Translations under genes and position numbers: made by a program | Shown here: piece after piece, positions 50,272 through 60,820 of the stretch | Layout: every line of letters begins with the position of its first letter | Position numbering within the stretch: the stretch's first letter is position 1 | Source of the DNA: Schizochytrium sp. CCTCC M209059 | Lineage: Eukaryota > Sar > Bigyra > Thraustochytrida > Thraustochytriidae | Length of the DNA stretch: 64,000 bases | Assembly (NCBI GenBank): GCA_000818945.1 | Contig: KN805426.1 | Coordinates: forward strand, 1-64,000 | Direction: 5' to 3' | The notes under the pieces: generated by a model | What the model was told of the DNA's origin: nothing | The model's input: only the letters and a program-made list of their open reading frames with translations | Database searches by the model: none

Positions 50272-53200
50272 TCAAAGAGCACTAGGCTCGCGTTCAGTTA
50301 CCTTGCTACCATGTAGAGGTTCATCTTCCTCATCATCATGGGCTTCAGAAGTGCTTTCTGCAGGGGGTGGGACCAAGGGGCTGCGTTTCTCGATCTCAAT
50401 CGGATGCGCCATGGCGCGCCGAAGACCACTGCACCCGATATTGAGCTCGACGCTTGTCGGATCTAGAGTCATGGCTTGTGTGAGAAGCCGAAGACTTTCC
50501 GCTGCATTCTGCCCTGCGTGCCATTGCATTAATGCGGCGTGCAATAGAAGGATCCCCTTTGTACATGGCTTCTGTAGCGTACCAAATTCAAGCATGCGTC
50601 GCAAGCCGTTGAGTGGCGACTGCCAAAATCTCATTGGATCCTTTGCAAGAGCGCTAGAAGACGGATTTCGTCCTTGCGCTAGTTGAAAAAGATCTTGTGA
50701 GCAGGCCACCGTGAAGATGGCATCACTATTGTTCTGTCGCTTCGCATCATTCATTGCTTGCGCGTACGCGAGCTCAATCTCGTCTGCTGATCCTTCATCG
50801 AACGCGTGCAGACGCCAGGCATACCTGAGCCATGCGCGAGGCTTTTCGTTTTGCAGACGCCATGTTTTGCAAAAAGTAGCATTTAGACGAGGGTTTTTAG
50901 ATCTTGTCCGAGACCACCAGTGCAGGATTCGCCGCATCGCCCAACGGGTTTTGAGACGAAACAAACAGCATACTGCAAAGTTGAGTGTCACTGCAAGCGA
51001 GACGGTATCTCGGTGTGCGGCTTTCGTCAGTGTTTCTGATGATTTGTCTGCGGTTTTATCTGCTGCAGATGCTGCTGTTCCTGTTCCTGATTCTGATTCT
51101 GCTTCAGGCTCTTCTACTGCTGTTGCTTCATCCTTCTCTCCAGCAATTTGTGCTTCTCTTTGTGCTGCTATTTCTAGTTCTTCGGCTACTCTTGCTACTC
51201 CACGTTTGGTACCCAGCTGAACGAGTCGTTTCGCATGCAAGGCAGCTGCAAAGGCCTCTTCCGCATTGTGAAAGACCAGGCGCTCCGCCAAAGCGACTTG
51301 AAGTACAGAAACTGCGTTGTTGCACCACAGTCGAGTGATGCGCTGCAGATAAAGTTGATAGGTTAATCGAAAAGCCTCGATACCTGCTTGGTCAAGTCTG
51401 CAAGCACCTTCGTCCTGTACGACGGAAAGGGCATCTTCCAAAGTCCGCTTTTCCATCCACGTTCGCTGAGGTGCAAGGATTGCAGATCCTGCAACAACGT
51501 CGGGATGATTTGGTTCCACTTTCAAAGCATCAGCGAAATGCAAACTCACCATCTCCAAAGTTTGCGTGGTATAGCTTTCGGCAAGATCAAACGTGAGCAT
51601 GGCAAGACAACGGTCCACGGCATCCAATGTTCCGCCGCTTCGCTGGTAAGCAAGGTGCCTCATTGCTGTACGCAGGCTTGTGTCGCCAAAACAGGCTCTT
51701 CGTCGTTCCTCGAAACGTAATCTGGCGAGATATCCTCGCGCACATGTGCAAATTCGAGTGGCCGCCTCTTGGTGTCGGTAGGCAAGCGCGTGTTCACGCA
51801 CCTTGCGCATGAGAACGACACGCAAGCGCCAAGCCTCTGCAATTTGGCTGGCAGCAAAATCTTCGAGTGCCCGGTCAGCCTTGCGTCGACCCTGCATTCC
51901 GCGAAAGACACGCTGCACTTGAATGGCTGCAACGTTTGACGCTGCTTCAGTCTTGCGTGCCTCGCCGCAGAGAATGAGCTTGCGACGTTGCTTTTCAAGC
52001 CGAAAAGAACGTGCAAGATCGGGTGGTTCGTTGATTCGGACGCGCGGACCGACGAGCTCGAGCGTCGACGGCAGCTTGCCTTCGCGGACCCTCGCGAGAC
52101 GGGCATCCTCGAGACCAAGCCAATAGGTGGAATCTTGCGCTTTTGCCCCATTTGCAGAAGACGCTTGCAAGGTTGGTTTGCTCTTTGCTAGGTCTTCAAA
52201 GAGAAGAGAACCTTGCGGTTTCTTTTCACGAAGTGGCGTCATACGAAATTGAAGACCCGATCTTTCAACTACGCGTCCGAGTCGGTACCACCTTGGCCGT
52301 TTTGTTGAGGCCTGTGCTTGCAGTGACGCGTTCATGTAACGAAGGTATCGCGGCTCGATCGACACGACAAGGTCTCCAACGGTTGGGACCGCGAGATCCG
52401 CGAGATCGAGCAAGCTCACAAGTTTCGCAATGAGTGGCTTACACTTTCGCCGCCATCCCGGCCGGGTCCGAGCGAGCAAAAGCCCCTCTTCATCTGCAAA
52501 GAGCGCCTTCATTTCATCATTCGATATCTCCAGCCGGTAGTCTTCTCCTAGCGCGAGATCCGATGCATGCAGAATCACGTCCAGTACATGTTCAGCATCA
52601 GGTTTTGCAGGAAAGGCAATCACGTTGAGGTGCGAGCCTGTGGATGGAATGAGGGCCGTCATCATCGGGAATGGTTCTTGGGTAAACTTGAGAAAGATTC
52701 GGGCGACGCCGTCCGCTGTTCGAATCACATCAAGCATCTCGGTAAGTTTGTGCGCGAGCTCGTCCTCACAGCCGGCCTGCAATAGGTCCCTTCGGTCGAG
52801 TTGGGACACCACTTCGCGCGTCTCCCGCGTCGTCACAACGAGCTCTGCGACCATCCGAGTCTGATGTTCATTGGTTGTAACTGCATACCTGACGCGAAAG
52901 AGATAGTTGTGACCGCGTCGCCAAGCAAGAAGTTCTCCTTCGAAATCTTTGCGTGTAAATGCGACCGCATCTTGACTGCCGCAGCGAAGGTGAAAGCTTT
53001 TGGCCTGAATTTCTTTCTCAAAGCGCGCCAACATCCACTCGGCCAGCTTTGCAGCTGCCGGGTCACAAAGGGTTCCTGCAACTCTTTCCAAGAGCTCAAT
53101 GGCCATTTGTTCCCGAGCGGGGTGGCACCATATGTTGAGCAAGGCACGGTGAAGATGTGCACGCGTGCGTGTCTGTCCTCCGACTCGCGTCGCCATGGCA

Positions 53201-54684
53201 AAGATACGCTCCATCATGAGGAAGCCATCATCATCATGATCGAGCCTTTTTCCTTCCAAAACGAACTTTTGCGCCGCAAGCTCGTCCATTTCGAGAACTG
53301 CAGAGTGCAAGGCTCGGCCATAACGGAGCTCGCTACTTTCCGGAGAGCGCATAATGGCCTCGCGGTATTTGTCCTTGAGAAAGCGGGGCCGATCGACATT
53401 TTCCTGATGAACGAGATGAGAAACGATTAGCTGGACGCCCTCCTGGGTTTGCAAGGCTGCCTCGAGTCTGTCTTGTGCGCAGCGCTCCTTTGCAAAATAT
53501 TGGCGGCCTCGCATGCCCCGGAAAAGGCGTTGAATATCGTTTGCAGAACGACATCGTGCCCTCTCGAGTGCTTCTTGCTGCAATTCCTGCCGTCTTGCTG
53601 CTGCGCGACGTTGAGCGATTATTTGGCGTCGGAAACACTGAATCTGCAATGCTCTTTTCTTTTGATCCATGTACCGTTGACGGCAAACGATAGTTCGGCC
53701 AAACTCCCCAAGACGCTGCGCAGCGTCTCGGCGTTGCGCTGCACAACGTCGTGCAAGAAGTGCCCTCCATGCGGATGCAATCGCGGTAATCGCTTGTGCT
53801 TGCAACTTGAGACGTTGTCGGACAAGAAAGCCACGAGCACAGCTCTGTGCAATGACGGCGCTTGCGTGCTCGAGTGCATTTCGGTCAACTTCTTCTTGGC
53901 GTGCGCGCGCCCGAAGTCGTCCCTGGTGCCCACGGTAGACTCTCGATATCGTCAGCGAGGCCTCGTGACGTCGTTTCTCTTTCCTCATTCGGGCCACGCG
54001 AGCGCGAGCCTCTGCGCGACGCTGCATAGCTTGAATACGAGAGGCACAGGAAAACATCATTGCTTCGCGTGCCGCTTTTCGCTCTCTGACGCAATATACA
54101 GCTAAAATGACGCGCCACCAGCACTGTAGTTTGGTGGCTGCAAAATCGCCCTCGTGGCTCTGCTGATTTTGACTTTTTGCTGATGAATCATTGAGATCAC
54201 CAGTCTCTGATTGTGCGAATGGGCCAGACCGAAGGATTTCCTTTGTGATGCGAGCCTCACGAAGCTCGAGGTCTGTGCTCTGAGGTCTGTCCTTGACAAC
54301 CTTGAGTCTTTGCCCAGGCTTGAGCGTACGCAGACCAGAGACACGAAGCCGAAAACGCGCGTTATCTCGCATCTGATCTATGTGGTTCACGTCCAATCGA
54401 TAAGCCGCCGCTCTCATGGTTGCTCGAAGGCTATCAGGAGGCTTTGCAATTGCGCGCTTGGCGCCCATGCCAGCATTTTGCTCTTGCGATTTTTGCCACA
54501 ATTTTTTCGAAGATCTCTCGTGCTTTCTTGTCTTTCTCTCGTACGGCAAACAGCTAGACTCTGGCGTCGCATTGGGTGCAATGGGCCATCCGGACTCGCC
54601 ACGGTCGTAGACATTGTCCTCGGCCGTCACCGGCGTCCGCAACGCAGGCAGACGCGCTCTTCGTTTTCGTCGCTGGCGTGCCAT
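50272..54684 (-). CDS. Very large IQ-motif protein, otherwise unrecognised
   Basis: 1470 residues, ATG at 54684, single exon. Basic N-terminus. IQ-like calmodulin-binding motifs occur in a cluster at about 180-400 (AATKLQCWWRVILAVY, ASRIQAMQRRAEARA, ISRVYRGHQGRLRA, VIAQSCARGFLVRQRL, NDIQRLFRGMRGRQ) and again near 930 (AIQVQRVFRGMQGRRKA). A folded central region (about 560-880, including RVRYAVTTNEHQTRMVAELV) and helical repeats in the last third (ELAYAQAMNDAKRQNNSDAI) resemble TPR-like packing but I cannot assign them. Calmodulin- or centrin-binding, possibly cytoskeletal or flagellar (inference). Convergent with the transporter gene, only 52 bp between stops. Confidence 0.75.
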   Translation of the reverse strand: MARQRRKRRARLPALRTPVTAEDNVYDRGESGWPIAPNATPESSCLPYERKTRKHERSSKKLWQKSQEQNAGMGAKRAIAKPPDSLRATMRAAAYRLDVNHIDQMRDNARFRLRVSGLRTLKPGQRLKVVKDRPQSTDLELREARITKEILRSGPFAQSETGDLNDSSAKSQNQQSHEGDFAATKLQCWWRVILAVYCVRERKAAREAMMFSCASRIQAMQRRAEARARVARMRKEKRRHEASLTISRVYRGHQGRLRARARQEEVDRNALEHASAVIAQSCARGFLVRQRLKLQAQAITAIASAWRALLARRCAAQRRDAAQRLGEFGRTIVCRQRYMDQKKRALQIQCFRRQIIAQRRAAARRQELQQEALERARCRSANDIQRLFRGMRGRQYFAKERCAQDRLEAALQTQEGVQLIVSHLVHQENVDRPRFLKDKYREAIMRSPESSELRYGRALHSAVLEMDELAAQKFVLEGKRLDHDDDGFLMMERIFAMATRVGGQTRTRAHLHRALLNIWCHPAREQMAIELLERVAGTLCDPAAAKLAEWMLARFEKEIQAKSFHLRCGSQDAVAFTRKDFEGELLAWRRGHNYLFRVRYAVTTNEHQTRMVAELVVTTRETREVVSQLDRRDLLQAGCEDELAHKLTEMLDVIRTADGVARIFLKFTQEPFPMMTALIPSTGSHLNVIAFPAKPDAEHVLDVILHASDLALGEDYRLEISNDEMKALFADEEGLLLARTRPGWRRKCKPLIAKLVSLLDLADLAVPTVGDLVVSIEPRYLRYMNASLQAQASTKRPRWYRLGRVVERSGLQFRMTPLREKKPQGSLLFEDLAKSKPTLQASSANGAKAQDSTYWLGLEDARLARVREGKLPSTLELVGPRVRINEPPDLARSFRLEKQRRKLILCGEARKTEAASNVAAIQVQRVFRGMQGRRKADRALEDFAASQIAEAWRLRVVLMRKVREHALAYRHQEAATRICTCARGYLARLRFEERRRACFGDTSLRTAMRHLAYQRSGGTLDAVDRCLAMLTFDLAESYTTQTLEMVSLHFADALKVEPNHPDVVAGSAILAPQRTWMEKRTLEDALSVVQDEGACRLDQAGIEAFRLTYQLYLQRITRLWCNNAVSVLQVALAERLVFHNAEEAFAAALHAKRLVQLGTKRGVARVAEELEIAAQREAQIAGEKDEATAVEEPEAESESGTGTAASAADKTADKSSETLTKAAHRDTVSLAVTLNFAVCCLFRLKTRWAMRRILHWWSRTRSKNPRLNATFCKTWRLQNEKPRAWLRYAWRLHAFDEGSADEIELAYAQAMNDAKRQNNSDAIFTVACSQDLFQLAQGRNPSSSALAKDPMRFWQSPLNGLRRMLEFGTLQKPCTKGILLLHAALMQWHAGQNAAESLRLLTQAMTLDPTSVELNIGCSGLRRAMAHPIEIEKRSPLVPPPAESTSEAHDDEEDEPLHGSKVTEREPSAL

Positions 54685-55420
54685 GGTCGACTGTGTTCGA
54701 GAGCTACCGTCGGTCGACGCTTGGCCTGCTACTGCTACTCTATGTGCCTCGTCTTTTCTTCCTCTTCCCTAATGATAAAGTGTTCCGAAAGTCACTGTGG
54801 CACATGCAGTGGCATACTTTTCCATTGTTCGCATTCAGTAAGAGCCGCTTGCTGGCTGCTTGGCTCGCTGGCTACTCATATTGTCATTCTTTGTGGGGAG
54901 ACGGGAGAGAGAGAGAGAGAGATAGAGAGAAAGAGAGAAAAAAAGAGGAAAGAGGCACTTTTGCAAAACCTTTTGCAATCACAACACGACCCGAGACTCG
55001 CGTCCCGGATGATGATGAGCTGCAACAGCAGGAAAAAACCGCGGTCTTTTCGGGCATCACGTCTGTCAGCCCGAGCGGCCTGGCAGCGAGACCGTGGGCT
55101 TTCTCGCCTATGACACGGATACCAATACCTCTATGACTTCATCGCGACTTGATTCGGGGCGCCGGGCAGGCAGCCTGCGCCGCGGCCGGGTCCCAGGCGG
55201 CTTGACACAAACGTCGTAACGGATCGAAAAGATAGAAATAGGGACAAAGAGGTCTATCGATTATAGGCCGCTTCGGAACTCGCGCGCCCGAGAGCAAGTC
55301 GACTTCGCTGCTCGCTGCGCGGCGGCCCGGCGGCGCGGGGCAGCGCGGTCGCCGCTGCCAGGGAGTCCGCGACGTCTGCGCTGTGCAACCTGCACGCTTA
55401 CGCCATTCCTTTCTGAGGAG
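54685..55420. promoter_or_regulatory. Divergent promoter region
   Basis: Between the minus-strand IQ-protein gene and the plus-strand coiled-coil gene. Contains a (GA)n stretch at 54905-54948 and becomes GC-rich toward 55420. No gene supported. Confidence 0.4.
54905..54948. repeat. (GA)n-type microsatellite
   Basis: GAGA run with ATA/AAA interruptions in the divergent promoter region. Confidence 0.85.
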
Positions 55421-58400
55421 ATGGCGAGCAACGACGACGACGAAGGAGGCCCCGTGGAGGGCGGCGGTGAACTTGAGCAGCAAGATCACCAGCAGCTTGA
55501 GGTAGAGCAAGAGCCACTCGAGCAGGAGCAGCAGCAGCAGCTTGAGCAGCAGCCGCAGCCACAACAGAAACATGACGTGGGGCCGCAGCAGCGCGAGGTG
55601 CGCGAGCTCCGCAAGGCGCTGGAAAGCAGAGATCACGCGCTGCGCGAGATCAAGAGCAAAACAAAGGAGTTTGTGCAAAAGCTGCGCGCGGATATTGCAC
55701 AACGCGACGAAGAGCTCAAGGCTGCCGCGGAGCGTGAGCAGACGCTCAAATCAAAAGCTCGATCAGCCGTCACCAAGCTCCAAGAAAACCTGGCTCAAGT
55801 GAAAACACAACTTGAGGATGCGCACGTAAAACTCAACGAGACCCAGGGCAAGGCAGACGAGGCCGAGCAACTGCGAGAAAAGCTCGCTCAACTTGAAACA
55901 GGCGAACTCGCGAGTCGAGATGCCGCCGAAACTCAAGCGCAAGAACGCATCTCTTCTTTGGAAGCCGACTTGGCTGTTGTTCGAAAACAGCTTGCAGAGC
56001 GCATCGACGATGCGGAGATGCAGGCCCAAGAACGCGCCGCACTTGAGACCAATCTTGCCGCTGCCAAGGCCCAGATCGAAGCCTCGCAAAGTCTCGAGCA
56101 AGAGTTCGCCAAGGCCAAAGACAAACTTGCTCAGGCTGAGGCCGACCGAGATGAAGCGCAAGCGCGCATCGTCGACTTGGAGGCAAATCTTGCAGACGTC
56201 AGTTTAAAGGCACAGGAAGAATCTGCTCGCCTCACAGCGCAACTTGAGGAGAGCCACGAGCAGCTTGATAGGATACAAGAGCAGGTCTCTGAGGCAAAGA
56301 ACGGTCAAGAAGCGAGCTCGGTGGAAAGTCAAGCGCATGAACGTATTGCGGCCCTGGAGGCGGACCTGGCTGACGCCGCGAACAAAGCCAAAGAAGCCAA
56401 CGCAGATCTTGCTGCAGTGCGCAAGGAGCTTGTCGATACGAGAGCAGAACGCGATGCCAGTGCACGCGATGTGGATGCTACAGTACGCGAGAGAATAGCA
56501 GCTCTTGAGGCGGAGATCGCTCACGCCAAGACCGCCGAGGTTACGAGCCCAAGAAGCACGGGTGCGAGTGCTGCAGTGCCTGAGGAGGACTTGCTAGGGT
56601 TCGGAGACATGGAAGTTTCCTCTGCAGCAGTTGACTCTGGTCCGCCCGCGCAGGGCATTATTGGAACACACGAGACTGACTGGGAAAGACTTTGTCGAGA
56701 CTTGCAAGAGGAGGTCAATGACTTGCGAGACAAACTCGCCACGCGAGACAAGTTAGCCGGGCTGGAGCAAAAGGGCCTCGAGTCACGCCGTGATTTCGAT
56801 ATCGAGGAAGAAGAACAAGAAGAAGAACTAACTGCCGCACCCAGTCGAAATGAGGAAGAGGGTAACGACAAAGACAACGACGACGACGACGACGACAACA
56901 ACAAGGTCGTAGATGAAGGTGAAGCTGCGTGGCGTGCGCAGGTAGACGAGCTGGAAGAGACAGTTGCGCGACTGCAGAGTGAACGTGAAGCCAGTGCAAA
57001 AACCTTTGCCGAAGCGGAGAATGCTCATCAGGAGCGTATCCTTGCGTTGAAGTCCCGGGTGCAAGCACTCGAGGAGGACTTGGCGGAAGCCAAGCGGGTC
57101 AACGCCGAAACGTCGGGAGCCCAATTCAACGAAGCCAAGGCTGCTTTCGAGGCCGCGCTTGCAGAGAAGCAGTCAGCGCTTGATGAACGTGCACAATCAC
57201 TCTCTCAAACGCAAAGTGAACTTGCCGAGGCGCGGCGTGCTTTAGAGGAAGCCCAAACAAATGCCGCGGAAGCGCTGGACAAGGAAGGGGAGGTCTCGCG
57301 AGAAAAGATTGAAGCGCTCGAACGGAAGCTGGCGGAAACAGAGAGCGATCTCGCCGCCGCGGCGGCATCCAATACCCAAGAACACGCCCTCATCGCCCAG
57401 CTGCAGGGAAAGCTTACTGATCGCGAGGGCGCGGTCGCGTCCCTCGAAGCACAGCTTTCCCAGGCCCAAGCGACCGCCAACGCACGCGAGACCGCGCTAG
57501 GTGAGCTCGAGACTGCACTCGCAGAAGCAAATACAGCTTCGGCCAAGGCAGGCGAAGACGCCGCAGCACATCGCACCGAGCGCGACCATGCTGTAGAACA
57601 GCTGCGCGAGTACGAAGAAAGGTCTGCCCAAGATGTGGAGTCTCGCGAGCGTGAATTGGCAAGTCTCAAAGAAGTTCTGCGCGAGAGCGAATCAGACAGA
57701 GACGAACTTCGGGAGGCGCTCGCGCGCGCGAATGCAAGTATTGCCCGACTCGAGGAGGCGGAAGTAGCGATGCAAGCTCGGCATCGCGAAGAAATTGACC
57801 GTTTTGAGCGCGCGCAAGAAAAGGCCGAGGCCGGACACCGCGAAGCACTACAAAGCGTGCAGGAACGCCAGGCTCTCGCTGTGGCCGCGCGCATCGAGCA
57901 AGAGTCCCTGGTGGAACGTCTTGAAGACGATCTGAAGCGCGAGCGCGCCGAGGCGAGCGAGATGAAGCGCAAGGCCAAGGCTTATGTCGATGCATTGATG
58001 AAAAAGCAAGGCGACGCCGTGCAAGCCGCACGAAGCGAAGCGGAGAAAGAAGTCGCGGCAGCAACCAAAGCTCATGCCGCCGAATTGGAGGTTCTACGCG
58101 AGGAGCTGGAGTCGGCGCAGCGCGAGCTGGCTTCCTTGGCGCAAGCAAAAGACGCGCGCATCAAGGAACTTGAGGGTTTGCTTGTGGAGACAGCCTCCGC
58201 AACGCGGCGCGAGGCCGAGGCGATTCGACTTACGGAGCAGGAGATGCAGTCCATCGTCGATGCTAAAGCGGAGGAGGTTCGCACGCATAAGCGTTTGCGA
58301 CAGCAGGCCAAGAAGGAGGCGCTGTCTCTGGCGTCGCGAGTCGAGGATCTTCAAGAGCGATTGCAAATGATGACTCGTCGCGTGGACAGCGTGTTGTTGC

Positions 58401-58734
58401 CCCGGATGCGGGAAGCCTCGTCGTCGGCGCGAGACATTGAGTGGCGCCTGGATGCGGCGTTGTCTGCGAACGAGGCGCAGGATCATCGGAGTCGCGTGCA
58501 GAGCTTTGGCAGCTCTGGCCGCATAAGCTCCTTTAGCCACGCTTCTGTCGCCACGGACTCTTCGAACGATGGCCTCGATGTGGGATCTGACGATGAGAAC
58601 GATGACGAAGGGAACGACGAGGTCAATGTCTTCGGCCACAGTGGCGCGGCGGCGGCAACGGCGATGGGTAGCAAGAAGGAGGACGAGGAGGACGAGGGTG
58701 GTGCCAGGGCAAGACGGCCAATCGAGGATGCTTC

Positions 58735-58768
<34 letters not shown>

Positions 58769-59101
58769 GAGCAGCGCAAGTCGAACATGCAGGCCTCTGC
58801 GGCACGCGTGAACCGTCTCCAGCGGCAGCTCGCCGTGCTTAATGCATCTCTCGCGCGCATTCAGGGCAAGTCGCGCGAGATTTGCGACCTCGCGCTCGAG
58901 GAAACTTCGCCATGGACTGTGATTTCTGACAGTCTTCGTCGAACGGTGGAGGACTGTTTCGTGAGTCGGACGGCGCCTGCGCCTCGAGGGGTGGTGACGG
59001 CCCCGGCTTCTGCTGCTTCTGCTGCTGCTGCCTCTTCATCGCGACGAGCTCCTCGCTACGTCGAGCTTTCCCAGCATCAGCCTATGAGCTCTGAGAGTTG
59101 A
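55421..59101 (+). CDS. Long coiled-coil protein (golgin/tether-like architecture)
   Basis: 1226 residues, ATG at 55421 (GAGATGGCG). After an acidic/Gln-rich head (about 1-60), almost the entire protein to about 1010 is heptad-type helix rich in Glu, Ala, Arg, Leu, Gln (AERERE/LEAEL-type repeats). One break near 385-430 holds a short EEDLLGFGDMEVSS segment, another near 460-515 an acidic stretch with eight Asp in a row. The last 200 residues are Ser/Asp-rich with a polyglutamine run coded at 58736-58768 and a final helical pair (NRLQRQLAVLNASLARIQGK). No GRIP, myosin or kinesin motor is recognised. A tethering or structural role at Golgi, centrosome or flagellum is a family-style inference. 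Confidence 0.8.
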
Positions 59102-60194
59102 CGTCCAAAGAATCTGTGGTAAATCTTCGAGATCGGGCCTAAATTCCAGGACGCAAAGCTTGTGTCTTTCTCTGCAGTGTCAGTGGCGCGCTCACCCTGC
59201 CGCCAAAACGGGGAAGTCTGGCACGCAGCGGCGCCTACCTTTGATGGATGATGCCAATTTCAACTCGACGAATGAATAAAAGAAGGAATGAATGAATGTG
59301 AATATATGAATACATGAAAAACAGAAGGCTGAGCTTAGGTTTGAGTCCGGCCTCGGCGCCGCTCTCGCCTGCTCTTCCTTTCATTGACGTTTGACGCCCT
59401 AAAGACGCCTTATGACGCACCCTCCGCCCCTCCCCCTCCCCCCCGTGCATGGAAATCCATTTTGTGCAATCATCTTGATTCGCGGCCAGCAGCTGCAGCA
59501 AGCACAACCTGCAGCTGGCACAGCTCGCAGTGCGGCTGTGGCCATGGTGGCAGCAAGCTGCACACGGTCGTCGGCACTTGCCGCGGGAATGGGATCAAGG
59601 CTCTGTCTGCAGCTTGCTCGCAGTTCAAGTCGGCGGGCGAGCCATGAGGAGAAAGCAAATTCTGCACCATACAAACACTATACTATACTAGCAAGCAAGC
59701 TGGACCTCGTCGCAGTTGATTGAGAGGCTGCTGCCACGGTACACCACCAAGCGTGGCTGAGGCTCGATCATCAGGTCCGGCCGGGACCACTCCGAGGAAA
59801 GAGCGTCGGAAGCTCCGCGCCTCGTCGATGCGGGGCGAACGGAGCCTGGCATGACGTAGGGAAGGCGTCTGCGCGACGCACTGCGTTTATGGTTATCATG
59901 CGCGCGCAGCATCGCCGCGATGCGACTACTCGAAGTGCGCGGCTTTAGGTCTCGGCGGCACGCGCTGCGCCTCCTGCCGAGACTCTCCGCGCGCCCCCCA
60001 TCCCCCCCGCTTCTCATCCACATCCTCGGCGCACACCGGGGGCACTCGGCGCGCGACGCGCGCGAAGAGAGATATGTCCGGCCAGGATTTAGACCGTTGA
60101 ACGGAGACGGTCCGCGGCACGCACCGGCGCCCCTGGCGCTCGCACGGACTGCACATCCCGCGCAGACTGCACACCACTTGCCGCCCGCCCTCCC

Positions 60195-60260
60195 NNNNNN
60201 NNNNNNNNNNNNNNNNNNNNNNNNNNNNNNNNNNNNNNNNNNNNNNNNNNNNNNNNNNNN
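60195..60260. other. Assembly gap (run of N)
   Basis: 66 undetermined bases inside very GC-rich non-coding sequence. Confidence 0.99.
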
Positions 60261-60718
60261 CCGCGCGCGAGCCGCGGCCCTCCGCGCGCCTCGCGCTGCT
60301 CCGCCGCGCCATACTTCACCGCGTCCGCGCGTCCATCCCGTCCTCCTCTCCCCCCCAATCTCCTCCTCATCTCCTCTCCCATCTCATCTCCTCATCGCAT
60401 CCCAGCCCAGCCCGGCCCGCCTCGCGCAGACCTCCCTCGCGCCGCCGCGCGCAGCACGGAGAGCAGCGCGGCGCAGAGCAGGGCATAGCAGAGCAGCGCA
60501 TAGCAGAGCAGCGCGGAGAGGGAGCGCGGAGAGGGCGGGGGCGCAGGCGGCGCTGCAGAGGCGCCCGGGCGCTTTAGGGGTCTCGGCGGCACGCCAGGAA
60601 GTGGCGCCGCGGCGTGCACGGCGAGCGCGGCGCGCGAGGCGAGGCGAGGCGAGGCAGACGCGCTTCGAGGCCGGGCGAAGGGCTGGACGCTGCGCGGAGG
60701 TCAGCCTGCCTGCCAGCC

Positions 60719-60750
<32 letters not shown>

Positions 60751-60789
60751 TGGGTCTGCGTGGGTCTGCGTGGGTCTGCGTGGGTCTGG
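60719..60789. repeat. (CGTG)n followed by four TGGGTCTGCG units
   Basis: About eight CGTG units run directly into TGGGTCTGCG repeated four times (last copy imperfect), ending about 30 bp before the ATG at 60821, hence in the 5' leader. Confidence 0.95.
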
Positions 60790-60820
60790 AGCTGGCGGAG
60801 CTGGGCCGGGGCTCCTGAAG

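Larger units (their letters stand above)
59102..60820. promoter_or_regulatory. Intergenic region with assembly gap and microsatellites
   Basis: Upstream of the seven-pass membrane protein gene. First half has moderate GC; 59900-60820 is extremely GC-rich, interrupted by the N run at 60195-60260, with a (CGTG)n/TGGGTCTGCG repeat at 60719-60789. Frames reading across the repeats are not genes. No RNA gene recognised. Confidence 0.4.
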